From NCBI GenBank assembly GCA_003427395.1, contig BFEA01000931.1, positions 119,707 through 151,053 on the forward strand: a stretch of 31,347 nucleotides of DNA, written 5' to 3'. The position numbers and the translations under genes are program-made. Positions within the stretch are counted from its first letter, which is position 1. Each line of letters begins with the position of its first letter. Under the pieces are notes generated by a model. It was not told where the DNA came from. It searched no databases and worked only from the letters and a program-made list of their open reading frames with translations. Below are positions 9,863 to 18,192 of the stretch, piece after piece. The DNA is from Chara braunii. Lineage: Eukaryota > Streptophyta > Charophyceae > Charales > Characeae.

Positions 9863-9987
9863 TGTGCACATTCCCATTCTTGTGCGCTATCATCACCACT
9901 CGTCCCTCTGTCGTAGCTGGCAGTGTCCCGCAGTCTGCTAGAGAAGTATCTGGCTTGTCTCTGAAAACGCATAAATATCTTTGCCAT
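7976..9987 (-). CDS. Josephin-like deubiquitinase domain fused to RING-like zinc fingers (three exons)
   Basis: Inferred exons on the minus strand are 9987-9783, 9656-9576 and 9393-7976, giving 567 residues. Both junctions are phase 1 (G|AT, G|AA), with consensus donors (ATAG|GTAAGT, TCAG|GTAAGT) and GCAG acceptors. Exon 1 starts at an ATG, has a basic N-terminus, and encodes about eleven Thr-His pairs from a (TG)n microsatellite. Residues ~118-267 look like a Josephin (ataxin-3-type) papain-fold domain: nucleophile C125 in QRGRCAYYA, H213 in RPGHFSALRL, then W-T-L-W-D230. Spacing and the W+4 third residue match the C-H-N triad of ataxin-3. Three RING-like fingers follow at 294-350, 358-413 and 501-558 (C-x3/4-C-x9-C-x2-H-x2-C ... 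C-x-H-x2-H-P-x3-C-P-x-C). Josephin enzymes cleave ubiquitin chains and RINGs recruit E2 enzymes, so the protein may edit and build ubiquitin marks; this is inference. An alternative start is ATG 9726 with intron 1 retained. Confidence 0.7.
9394..9575 (-). other. Inferred intron 2 of the Josephin/RING gene
   Basis: On the minus strand it starts GTAAGTTGCC after CTCAG and ends CCTGCAG. It is 182 bases long and phase 1. An in-frame TAA five codons upstream of the first Josephin exon residue shows that the downstream frame cannot simply extend further upstream. The intron also contains a pyrimidine-rich stretch leading to a second possible acceptor (CCGGGCAG), but that one does not keep the frame open. 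Confidence 0.6.
9657..9782 (-). other. Inferred intron 1 of the Josephin/RING gene
   Basis: On the minus strand it starts GTAAGTGG after GTCATAG and ends TTTTGTGGGCAG. It is 126 bases long and phase 1. Its first ~50 bases resemble the start of intron 2 (GTAAGT, then a CTTTC/CTTCCAT..CCTTT pattern), which suggests one arose by duplication of the other. Confidence 0.55.
9795..9861 (+). repeat. (TG)n microsatellite inside exon 1 of the Josephin/RING gene
   Basis: A TG run of about 33 units. Read on the minus strand in the frame of the inferred exon 1 it encodes about eleven Thr-His pairs. Length changes in steps other than three bases would break the gene, so the run is either tolerated as a multiple of six or the exon model is wrong. 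Confidence 0.95.
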
Positions 9988-10429
9988 TACACTATTTTGA
10001 TTAGTCTTTAGTACTCTTTACTTTGTTATTTATTCTAATAACTGCGGTCTATCCAATCAATCAATAAATCTCCGTTTGACAGGATCAATAATCAATGGAT
10101 TACTGTGTTAGAGGAATGGCATGAATCAGTCATTCATTGACTCATTACAGTCCAGTGCCGTACCCCCGTTCACCGTTCACAGGGTCCGTGAACGAAGTCC
10201 CGTGATCGGTTGTACTTCACATAGAGCAGGAACGTTTTTTTTTTTTTTTTTTTTTTTTTTTTTGGTAGAAGGATGGGGGTCATCGGAGGGTATACCCCCA
10301 TAATTTTTTCATTTTCTTTTTTCACGAATACATATTTTTCTACTTAAAAAAAATCACAGGACCAACCGAAATAAGCATTTTTGTTTGTTGTTTTGCAGGT
10401 TATTTCGTTGTTGTTTTTTTTTTCCCAAA

Positions 10430-10476
10430 CGTCATCACGATGTGGGGCTTGTGGCGACGGTAGCGGGGTGAGCCGG

Positions 10477-10515
<39 letters not shown>

Positions 10516-10560
10516 ACTGCGCTTTCATGGTTTGGCCATTCACGGGCGCAGGGGCATATG
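10430..10560 (+). repeat. Repeat C, copy 1 (interrupted by A36)
   Basis: GGCGACGGTAGCGGGGTGAGCCGG, a poly-A run, then CACTGCGCTTTCATGGTTTGG. The parts flanking the A run resemble the GCGGCATCAGCC and CACTGGCGTTTCGTCAAAGC parts of copy 3. Similarity is weak and judged by eye. Confidence 0.3.
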
Positions 10561-10664
10561 ACCGGCCGGTCACGTTCACGGTGATGGCACTCTCACAGCC
10601 ATTAGTTGACTCGTTACACTACCCTAAACGGCCACTACATCGCCCAGGAAAAATTGAGGTTACA

Positions 10665-10797
10665 CATACATCCAACCCGAAAATTTCGGAGGGGCAGGGG
10701 CCTACTGGACCAAAAGAAAGGCTGGCAGGCTGTGGCAGCGCCAGCCATTTGACAAAGAAAAAGCACCGCGCTGGCTTTCACGCAAACAGCCTGGTAT
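10665..10797 (+). repeat. Repeat C, copy 2
   Basis: Starts at the palindromic CCGAAAATTTCGGAGG, continues through GGCAGCGCCAGCC and an A-rich stretch, and ends GCGCTGGCTTTCACGCAAAC. The same order occurs in copy 3 at 11795-11985. Confidence 0.45.
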
Positions 10798-11794
10798 GTA
10801 CTGGTGGTTTATACACTCTCTACAGACACTGATAGCAGCAGAATGGGTCTTTATCTGAATAAGAAAACTTCATCCTAGCAAACCGCAGCTGAGAAGTTGA
10901 ATCAGAGCTGGCGTGCTCCCGCTCCTTGCCAATGGGCATCCGTCTCTGAAACCTTCAGTCTTCAGTACTCTAAATACCTATGGGATCCTGTACCGCCCAC
11001 TCCTGAACTACGCCCACCCAGTGATCCCCAGGCCTTCCCCTCTGCATAACCTTCCTAACGTGCTGTTTGTTTCCTCTACATGTTCGCTGAGCTCCCCCAG
11101 GCCTTCATTACCTCTCCCAATCAGCAATCTCCAAACCTCACCTCCCCCATTCGGCAGCCTCAGTCCTGCCCAGTGGCCCTTTACTCGCCCCTCTTTACCT
11201 AGTACCACCTAGTACCCACTTTGAATCTCTCAACCACTTGCTGTCAGCTCTGTACCAGAAGTCTCACCCACCACAATTGCCCTCCACAGATCAAATGGAC
11301 CCCGTCTACATCAGGCTCTGTTATCCTACGATTCCTACCTCTGTCAGGCTCTGTGATGCCACTTTGCAGCCTTCTTTCAAGCTCTCACTCCCTCATTCAA
11401 GTTGTATTGAGTGGTCCAGAGCGGCAAGTCAGTGCTTCACTCTATTCCGGCAGACCACTGGCTGAGAGACTACGCTGTTGGGACCCCTCCAAGATTAAGA
11501 ACTAAATCTTGGCAATACTCTCTGAGGCTCCTGTAGTAGCTCAAGCAAAGCCGGGTAATGCTCCCTGGACACCACATTGACCATGATTGATGTAATTCTT
11601 TGAAGTTTGAACTGATTCTTGTTATAAGGGACGCTGGACCCGGTTAGCAGCAGGTGAAGCTCCCCACCAATAGACTGGAGTCATCCACCCAGAGGCCTTG
11701 ATCCTGGTGGTTCTCATACCACCACAGGATCGCAGGGGTCCACAGGATGTTAAATGTGAAAGAAGAAAATAAAATAAAAGAACAACTCCCGGCT

Positions 11795-11841
11795 AAATCC
11801 GAAAATTTCGGAGGATTTCGTAACATGAAATTAATGTGTTG

Positions 11842-11888
<47 letters not shown>

Positions 11889-11985
11889 GAGGCTCGGGGA
11901 AACCGGGCCAAAATGGCTGGCGGCATCAGCCAAAATATAAACAACAACCTCGCACTGGCGTTTCGTCAAAGCTTGGTGCGCCAGG
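11795..11985 (+). repeat. Repeat C, copy 3 (with A41 tract)
   Basis: Shares the CCGAAAATTTCGGAGG palindrome, GGCGGCATCAGCC, an A-rich stretch and GCACTGGCGTTTCGTCAAAGC with copy 2, and contains a long poly-A run. Short, A-rich, non-coding repeats of this kind could be SINEs or other non-autonomous elements. No ends or target duplications were found. Confidence 0.45.
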
Positions 11986-12309
11986 ACCGGGCGGGTGAAT
12001 CCACCTTGGCAAAAAGAGGCCTGAATCATGAGTCCGATGTCCTGGTGGTTCTAAATTAATGATACAGGCATTACCCTCATCACACACAAAGATCTTATCC
12101 CCTTTTTTTTTCTTTTTTTTTTTTGGGTAAACACGTACCCAGGTAACCCAGCCGTATAGGCAATTGCATTATAGCTAGTCATATCCATATTACACACTGT
12201 CAGTTAGTGGCAACACCAGTGCAAACAGCCATAAGGAGCAACATAATAGTCAACACAGTTCTGCCAGCCCCATGGCAATTGGTGGCCCCATGACCCTGCA
12301 GACAAAGGA

Positions 12310-12442
12310 CTAGGTATGGCCCCCATTACCAAAGGAATAGGTATATAGGCCCCATTACCAAAGGAATAGGTATATAGGCCCCATTACCAAAGGAATAGGT
12401 ATATAGGCCCCATTACGAAAGGAATAGGTATAGGGGGGCCCA
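12310..12442 (+). repeat. 29-bp tandem repeat at the 3' end of the receptor kinase gene
   Basis: Four to five units of AGGTATATAGGCCCCATTAC followed by CAAAGGAAT. The central copies are near-identical and the two edges are degenerate. The last degenerate unit supplies the CATTA whose reverse complement is the kinase stop codon at 12443-12445. Confidence 0.95.
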
Positions 12443-15400
12443 TTACCGCATGGGAGAGGCGGCATTGATGCCTGCAGCGTTAGGAGTCATTCCCGCCTCC
12501 TGCATAATATTCTCGATTCTGGCGGCTGCGGTGGTGATGGTGGGCCTCATCTCGTAGTGTTCGTTTACGCACTCGGCAACAAGACGGAGCATCTCTCTTG
12601 TCATTTCCAATCTGGCAGGCACATCCATTTCGTCTCTGAATGCAGGATCAACTATCTCCTTTAAGTCAAGGGTGCATAAATTGCAAGGTTTAAGGTGTTC
12701 TTCCTTGTGCTTAACTAGGGTTATAACACACCTTGTCCTTGGATCGACTATCACAGCCTTTTGGCCTGTCAGCATTTCCAAAACAAGCACTCCAAAAGCG
12801 TATACATCATGCTTCCTTGTGGAAATACCCCCGCTGAGGTATTCCGGGGGCATGTAGCCGTTGGTTCCGCAAATGCTGCTCATCACTGCAGTCCTGTGGT
12901 CTCCCCTAAACACGTCCTCAATCACTTTGGCCATCCCAAAATCGGCTAAGTATGCCTTCACTGCGGAGCCAGAAGGCCCAGAACCTCTGCTCAACAGGAC
13001 GTTCGGGCTCTTTACATCCCGATGTATGACTGGCGGGTTGGCACCATAGTGTAGATAATTCAGAGCATGGGCGATCTGCAAGGCTATGGATGCACGCTCT
13101 TCTAACCTAAGGTGAGGGAAGCGGCGGCGATCTGGTGCTACCCCAGCCACTCGTGCTTCTCCTCCTCCTCCTCCTCCTAGTCCTATTTCTCCTCCTCCTC
13201 CTCTTTCTTCTCCTAGACCTCTTTCTCCTCCTCCTCCTCCTCCTCCTCTTCCTCTTTCTCCTCCTCCTGCTCGTTCTTCTCCTCCTCCTGGACCTCCTCC
13301 TCCTCGTCCTACGTCTGCTATTTCTACTTCTCCGCCTCCTCCTCCTGTACCTCCTCCTCCTCCTGGGAGAGATGCTCCTCTGCTTCTTCCTGCTTCTGCT
13401 TCTCCTGCTTTCCATGCTTGTCCTTCCTCTACTGCAGGTGCTACTGCTGCTGATCTGTCATCCACCGGGCCTCCGTTTCCTTTCACTTCTGCTGCTGCTC
13501 CTTCTCCTGCCCCTGATGCAAATTCTCCAGCAGCTTGTAGACTTGGGTGTGGGCCATAGAGTCGCTCGTACAAGCTGCCACCTTCGATGTAAGGGTATAC
13601 CAACATGTACTTCCCGTTTGCCTGGCAATATCCAATCAAGTCGCAAAGGTGGGCATGATGCAGCCGGCTGAGGGTGCCCACCTCCGTGCGAAACTGCTTC
13701 AAAACCACCTCTTTTGGCTGCCCAGACCTCCTAACCACTGCCCTCTCGTCCATAACCTTGACTGCGATCTGTTTCACATTCTTTGTTCCCTTTGCCACTG
13801 CGCTGTTCTGCTGTGCCAAGTGTCTCCGACTTCCTCCCACTTCGCCTTGACCTTCTTCACCCTTCACTTCTAACGTTCCCCTATACACAATTCCATAACC
13901 ACCCGGCTCTCCCACCCGTCGGGACTCGTGGAAGTTAGCTGTGGCCTTGACTAAGTCGGTCCACTTGAACTCCCTCACCTTGTGGATGGGGACGCCATCA
14001 TTGGACGCTCGAGATCGGTTTCTCATAAAGACCGCAAGCCCTCCGATGGCCACCAGTACAAGCAGTACGAGCCCCACATGAATCCCCAGGGCCAGGGGGG
14101 TGTTCATCCCATTTATTCCCGGCTTTCCGCGATTATTATGGAATACAAAAGCTTCCCGAGGAGAAGAAGAGGAGATGGGAGGTACCGGGATCGGACTATC
14201 CACCTTCAGGGGGTCCCTCGGCGTGGCATGATTGGCACCGCCGAGGCTCTTGTTGCTCTGCAGGGCTGACCTGTTGATGCGCAGGTGTACTGCTTGTCCG
14301 TCGCTCGTACCCAATATTAATAGGTAGCCTTCGCTGCAGTTTGCGATAGCCAGTCCACAGACTCCAGACCCATCCCGAGGATGATACTCAACAACGTTGG
14401 TCACTCGCCGACCCAAGCCACACGCAGAGTCAAGCTCTATGCGTCTCACCAGACCGGTGTCCATCTCAGAGACGAAGAGGTTCTGACCGTCGTCAGCCAC
14501 AACAAGGTCGTACAGCCGCCCAAAAGACACATTGAGAGCGTTAGAGACCCTTCCGGCGACGGTATGGACACTCTTTGACTCGGGATCGAAGGCCCAGACT
14601 GCCCCGCCATCCCGATCGACCAAGTACAAACATGCGCCCCCCTGTGGGTCGAAGCTGTACGGCCCGAAGTAGACAGACTGCAAGGAATCGGAATCATTGG
14701 CTTCGAAGACTGTGGAGAAGGCGGTTGTCTGATAAGACAGAGGGCGACTGTCGTCGTGAAAGGTGACCGGCCATGAGAAGATTCGCCTAGGGGGCACCCG
14801 ACCATCCGTGACGTATAAATTCTTCAACGAGGGATCGAACGCGATCGCGGCTGCGTAGTCGACCATCAGCGGGAGGGAGGATCTGTTCCCAGTCTCCGCA
14901 CTCAGGGCTGTCAGCCAAGATCCCGCCGGCGTGGCGCCATGGTAGCCTGATAAAAATAGCTGTGTTCCAAAAATAGCCGCACCGGTGACGAAGTCCCTGG
15001 AGGAAGCACAAGCACTGTCTTCGCAGGTTGTGTTGACAAGACGGGACCCCGTCCCGTTACGTCCCGGCCACCAGGTGCTGATCAAATCACCCTCATCAAC
15101 GGTGATGTCCAGGCTAGATTGGCGGAAGGAAAGAAGACCTTTGCTCGGCGACCAATCCCCCCCCACCCAGCAGCTCTCGTCGAGGATATAAAAGAACTCC
15201 GTGTTATTCGGCGGCAGCAATACGATATTGCGCACGGCAGTCAAGCACCGCATGCCCGGCATGTTAGCAGCAGACTCTGAGACGGAAGACTGTGGATTCG
15301 AACCAGTGACGACTCTGATGAGAGCATGGCAGGGGAAAGGAAAGAGGGACTCGTCAAGAATCTTCAGACTGCTGCAAACGTTCAATGACTGAAGGTTCCT

Positions 15401-15586
15401 GTCCTCTTCTCGAAAGCGTTCAGAGGGGGGTGGATAAGTCTTAGCGACCGGTCGTCTTAGACTGAAGCTATGTGTGGACGACCGATAAACGGGGGATGGG
15501 ACGAGCAAGACCGGTCGTCGGAGGGCAGTTAGGACGAAGGAAAGCAACAAAAGAGAGGTCGCTGCGGCTGTGATGGTGAGAGCCAT
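12443..15586 (-). CDS. Receptor-like kinase with beta-propeller-like ectodomain
   Basis: A single exon of 1,047 residues from the ATG at 15586, chosen because a signal peptide starts there (MALTITAAATSLLLLSFVL). The frame is open 57 codons further upstream, with another ATG at 15724. The ectodomain has several N-x-S/T sites and NHL/propeller-like strands such as LYDLVVADDGQNLFVSEMD. The transmembrane helix is at ~501-523. The kinase starts ~540: Gly loop GEPGGYGIVYRG (~558, one extra residue compared with the usual GxGxxG), Lys610 in IAVKV, catalytic D857 in VIHRDVKSPNV (RD type), D882 in ADFGMAK, then GTNGYMPPEYLSGG. It is a plant RLK/Pelle Ser/Thr kinase of the plasma membrane, probably sensing an extracellular ligand; which one is unknown. 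Odd: residues ~677-820, between the hinge and helix E, are Gly/Glu/Arg low complexity. This is either an insertion or an unspliced frame-keeping intron (a CACCTTAG acceptor-like site is at its end). A GTGAGA donor-like site near 15800 hints at an upstream exon. Confidence 0.88.
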   Translation of the reverse strand: MALTITAAATSLLLLSFVLTALRRPVLLVPSPVYRSSTHSFSLRRPVAKTYPPPSERFREEDRNLQSLNVCSSLKILDESLFPFPCHALIRVVTGSNPQSSVSESAANMPGMRCLTAVRNIVLLPPNNTEFFYILDESCWVGGDWSPSKGLLSFRQSSLDITVDEGDLISTWWPGRNGTGSRLVNTTCEDSACASSRDFVTGAAIFGTQLFLSGYHGATPAGSWLTALSAETGNRSSLPLMVDYAAAIAFDPSLKNLYVTDGRVPPRRIFSWPVTFHDDSRPLSYQTTAFSTVFEANDSDSLQSVYFGPYSFDPQGGACLYLVDRDGGAVWAFDPESKSVHTVAGRVSNALNVSFGRLYDLVVADDGQNLFVSEMDTGLVRRIELDSACGLGRRVTNVVEYHPRDGSGVCGLAIANCSEGYLLILGTSDGQAVHLRINRSALQSNKSLGGANHATPRDPLKVDSPIPVPPISSSSPREAFVFHNNRGKPGINGMNTPLALGIHVGLVLLVLVAIGGLAVFMRNRSRASNDGVPIHKVREFKWTDLVKATANFHESRRVGEPGGYGIVYRGTLEVKGEEGQGEVGGSRRHLAQQNSAVAKGTKNVKQIAVKVMDERAVVRRSGQPKEVVLKQFRTEVGTLSRLHHAHLCDLIGYCQANGKYMLVYPYIEGGSLYERLYGPHPSLQAAGEFASGAGEGAAAEVKGNGGPVDDRSAAVAPAVEEGQAWKAGEAEAGRSRGASLPGGGGGTGGGGGEVEIADVGRGGGGPGGGEERAGGGERGRGGGGGGGERGLGEERGGGGEIGLGGGGGGEARVAGVAPDRRRFPHLRLEERASIALQIAHALNYLHYGANPPVIHRDVKSPNVLLSRGSGPSGSAVKAYLADFGMAKVIEDVFRGDHRTAVMSSICGTNGYMPPEYLSGGISTRKHDVYAFGVLVLEMLTGQKAVIVDPRTRCVITLVKHKEEHLKPCNLCTLDLKEIVDPAFRDEMDVPARLEMTREMLRLVAECVNEHYEMRPTITTAAARIENIMQEAGMTPNAAGINAASPMR
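13107..13560 (-). repeat. (GGA)n-rich expansion inside the kinase domain
   Basis: On the plus strand this is a (CCT)n/(TCT)n-rich run, densest at 13155-13400, with almost no stop codons in any frame. It encodes the Gly/Glu/Arg-rich insertion of the kinase at residues ~677-820. It also explains the poly-Leu plus-strand frame (13135-13671) and the Arg-rich frame on the minus strand, which are not separate genes. Confidence 0.85.
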
Positions 15587-15990
15587 TCGAGGACGACCGG
15601 TCGTCGGACGGCGATCGCCGTGAGTGGGAGACTGGCAACCTGAGCGATCCATGAAAGCTGAGAGGGTACTCCTCATCGTCGAAGTTGCATACCTCCTCAG
15701 TTCGATGCACAGGAGTTTCGCCATACCTTGTTGATGTCCTACCAGGCTATGATTCACCGAAAGCCTTTCCCGTAGTAAGAATCTAAGATGATCTCACCTT
15801 TGTTACCAATCACCAGTGCACCACATTAACTCGGGGAAGTCCTCGTGTGCGTATGGTATGACTCGGCGTTGAAAAAGGGGAAACGAAAGGAAAAAGAACC
15901 TTGGCTTCCAGAAAGAGGACAAAACGACACGCATATACTCGCACGGACGAATAGGACGAAACGGATCCGCGATGATCTCACCAACCTCCT

Positions 15991-15997
15991 TAGTTAT

Positions 15998-16034
<37 letters not shown>

Positions 16035-16057
16035 CGTGGGTGCGTGTGTGTGTGTGC

Positions 16058-16098
<41 letters not shown>

Positions 16099-16120
16099 GG
16101 AGCGAGCGAGCGAGCGAGCG

Positions 16121-16161
<41 letters not shown>
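15991..16161 (+). repeat. (CT)n-(GT)n-(GA)n/(GAGC)n compound microsatellite
   Basis: A (CT)n run at 15999-16029 changes to a (GT)n-rich part at 16030-16080. That changes to (GA)n with an internal (GAGC)6 block, ending near 16161. The CT and GA arms are mutually complementary and could fold back on each other. Confidence 0.95.
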
Positions 16162-16164
<3 letters not shown>

Positions 16165-16243
16165 TTTTTGAGTGCGCTTGTGTGTGCGCGCGCTCTGGCG
16201 TGTGTCCGTGTGTGATCTTATATGTCCGCGTGTTTACGTGTTC

Positions 16244-16246
16244 AGA

Positions 16247-16282
<36 letters not shown>

Positions 16283-16375
16283 GTTATCTATCCATCTAAC
16301 CATCTGTTATCTATCGATCTAACCATCTGTTATCTATCTATCTATCTTCTATCTATCTATCTATACATCACTATC
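16244..16375 (+). repeat. (CTAT)n tetranucleotide repeat with 23-bp higher-order unit
   Basis: A CTAT run is followed by three steps of a 23-bp unit, CTGTTATCTATCNATCTAAC plus CAT, beginning near 16281, 16304 and 16327, and then more CTAT. It is simple sequence and encodes nothing. Confidence 0.9.
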
Positions 16376-16567
16376 TATCGATGCATCAATCCATCCATTC
16401 AGCTTCCACCTTCCGAGCTGTTAACTTTGAAATGGCATAATTTGCATCAACCTAGTAGCCCCCTTCCACCTCTACTCACTAGCTTCCCTAACCGTTTGCA
16501 ATCCGATTAACCTAGTATCCCCCCCTCCTACCTCCCCTCAACCACCTGACGCATCCCACCCCAACCC

Positions 16568-16615
<48 letters not shown>

Positions 16616-16927
16616 CTTAGTGTGTGTGTGTGGTGCCCGAGCTCAACCCAGCACCCGGTATCCTCTACGTTTGTCTGAATGAAAAGAGAGCTCTGCTCAC
16701 GCCTTTCGCAAGTACGGACCTGACCGGTCGCTGACCCCGTTTATGGAAACCTAACACAGGTGCATCATGCCACGCATGCGCTTCGGCTGGATACTTCTCA
16801 TGGGTCACCGACCAAGAAAAAAGAAAACGGAAAAAAGAGTAGTGACCAAAGGAATGTATCAGAAGAAAGGAAATGGTGTGTGTACTCTATCAAGTCCTCG
16901 AATCAGATGATGGAAGTCGATGAGTAA
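16376..16927. other. No gene seen; C-rich and (CT)n sequence
   Basis: Contains C-rich pyrimidine sequence with repeated CCTAGTA(G/T)CCCCC words (16451 and 16511) and a (CT)n run at 16571-16610 followed by a short (GT)n. No coding frame or RNA gene is recognised. The last three bases, TAA, form the left target duplication of the MITE. Confidence 0.45.
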
Positions 16928-17472
16928 GGGCCTCGCCACACCACTATCGAATTGCATTTTTTTCGATAAGTGTCAGAAATTTTCGATAGTCCGCAATTCG
17001 ATAGAATCCGCCCCCGTCGCCAAACAGCACTATCGAATAGGTGGAGTATGGAATGTTCTCCATTCCAGGTCCACTTCCCATAGTGCTGTGTGGCGACGGC
17101 GCCCCCGTCGCCATTCCAGGTCCACTTCCCATAGTGCTGTGAATTGTTTGTAGAATTGCATCTGACGTTTTTCCGGACCACAAACGTTGCTGCCCTCTGG
17201 AAATTTGCTGCTCGACTATGGAAAAGGAAAAAACAAAAACTGACCCTCGTCAGTGTGATGGTTGTGGCGGCTAGTGCGTGCGTGGGCGTTTTTTCAATAG
17301 TGTGGAAAGGAGGCTATCGAAAGAAGGCCATTGCAGGCGGACGTTCGATAGGGCCTATCGAATTCTAATTTCTGACACCTATCGAAGAATTTTGAAGCCT
17401 CAGTTTTCGATAGGATGTGTGGCCATGCAAAACTATCGAAAAAACGTAATTCGATAGTGGTGTGGGAGGCCC
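16928..17472. mobile_element. PIF/Harbinger (Tourist)-like MITE
   Basis: A 545-bp element with terminal inverted repeats. The left end is GGGCCTCGCCACACCACTAT, then CGAATT and a T-rich stretch. The reverse complement of the right end is GGGCCTCCCACACCACTATC, then GAATTACG and T6. The repeats match for about 35-40 bases. TAA flanks both sides (16925-16927 and 17473-17475). A 3-bp TWA duplication and GGG-starting ends are typical of PIF/Harbinger elements and their Tourist MITEs. No transposase is encoded. Many TATCGA/TCGATA words lie inside, and an internal 51-bp direct repeat is listed separately. Confidence 0.88.
17060..17142 (+). repeat. Internal 51-bp direct repeat in the MITE
   Basis: CCATTCCAGGTCCACTTCCC plus ATAGTGCTGTG occurs at 17060 and again at 17111. 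The spacer includes GGCGACGGCGCCCCCGTCGCC, which can pair with itself as a hairpin. Confidence 0.9.
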
Positions 17473-17475
17473 TAA

Positions 17476-17945
17476 AACCGAGTATTTCTGAATTGGCCGG
17501 GGGCCGGTCAGCTCAATGATGAAATCTCAAGGCCGTCGCCCTTTTTTTTTTTTTCATAAAAGAAATCTTCTCCGTATCGTTCCCCCGATCGGCATTGAGC
17601 AGAGTCTGCTGATGTTCGTAGGGGAGGGGACCTGAGGGGAGGCACAGGGATTGGTCCTGTTGGCATGGTTCCTGATGCTACGGGCTGTCCCCTAGCCGGT
17701 ATCGCCCACCTGCAGGTCGGGAGCAGCCCCCGCATGTTCTCTCGTGAACACGGTTCTGGCTGCTACGGGGTTCCCCGTATGCCTACAATTGGGAGTAGTG
17801 GTAGGTAGGTAGTGTGAGGTGAAATTGAGAGAAGAGGATAGCTTTAAAAAAATAATAATAATAAAAAAAAATTAACGGATGTCCCAAAGGACGTTTTTGG
17901 TTTTTTCCTTTGGTTGGACAGCCGCACATTGTGCAGTTTTTTTTC

Positions 17946-17994
<49 letters not shown>

Positions 17995-18192
17995 GCTGGC
18001 AAACATTGCCCAGTTCTCAGAGAGTAGGAAGTTGCTTCGCGATTTCTCGGTTTGTTTTTCTTTTTCTTGTTCTTTTTTTCTTGGAGGTCGACGCCGTACC
18101 TGTCTCGTTGTCGATTTTTTTTTTTTGGTTCTTTTTTTTTTAGCATCCCTGGATAGGTTAACTCGGACCACACTCACCGCAGTGCAACGGAT
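17476..18192. other. No gene seen; homopolymer-rich
   Basis: Contains a T12 run near 17541, an (AAT)n/A-rich stretch at 17845-17875, the 45-base poly-G run, and several T tracts at 18060-18141. Frames here are poly-Gly, poly-Pro or Lys-rich and are not genes. Confidence 0.5.
17948..17992 (+). repeat. Poly-G run of 45 bases
   Basis: An uninterrupted run of 45 G preceded by CTT and followed by CCGCTGG. Such a run can form G-quadruplexes, and sequencing and assembly of it are error-prone. Confidence 0.95.

Larger units (their letters stand above)
9988..12309. other. Intergenic region with poly-A/T tracts; no gene recognised
   Basis: Holds T30 (10234-10263), A36 (about 10479-10514), A41 (about 11846-11885) and T-rich (12101-12124) tracts, and three diverged copies of repeat C, listed separately. 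Frames at 10913-11505 are proline/serine-rich and show no family features. An imperfect hairpin (ATCCTGGTGGT ... ACCACCACAGGAT) lies at about 11700-11730. Confidence 0.4.

Noticed and set aside
10913-11505. Plus-strand frames of 94-99 codons as small genes
   Set aside because: Proline/serine-rich sequence without domain, splice support or conservation clue; kept only as intergenic.
13135-13671. Plus-strand frame of 178 codons rich in leucine, looking like a membrane protein
   Set aside because: It is the antisense of the (GGA)n expansion within the receptor kinase; poly-Leu results from (CTC/CTT)n and no membrane-protein pattern exists.
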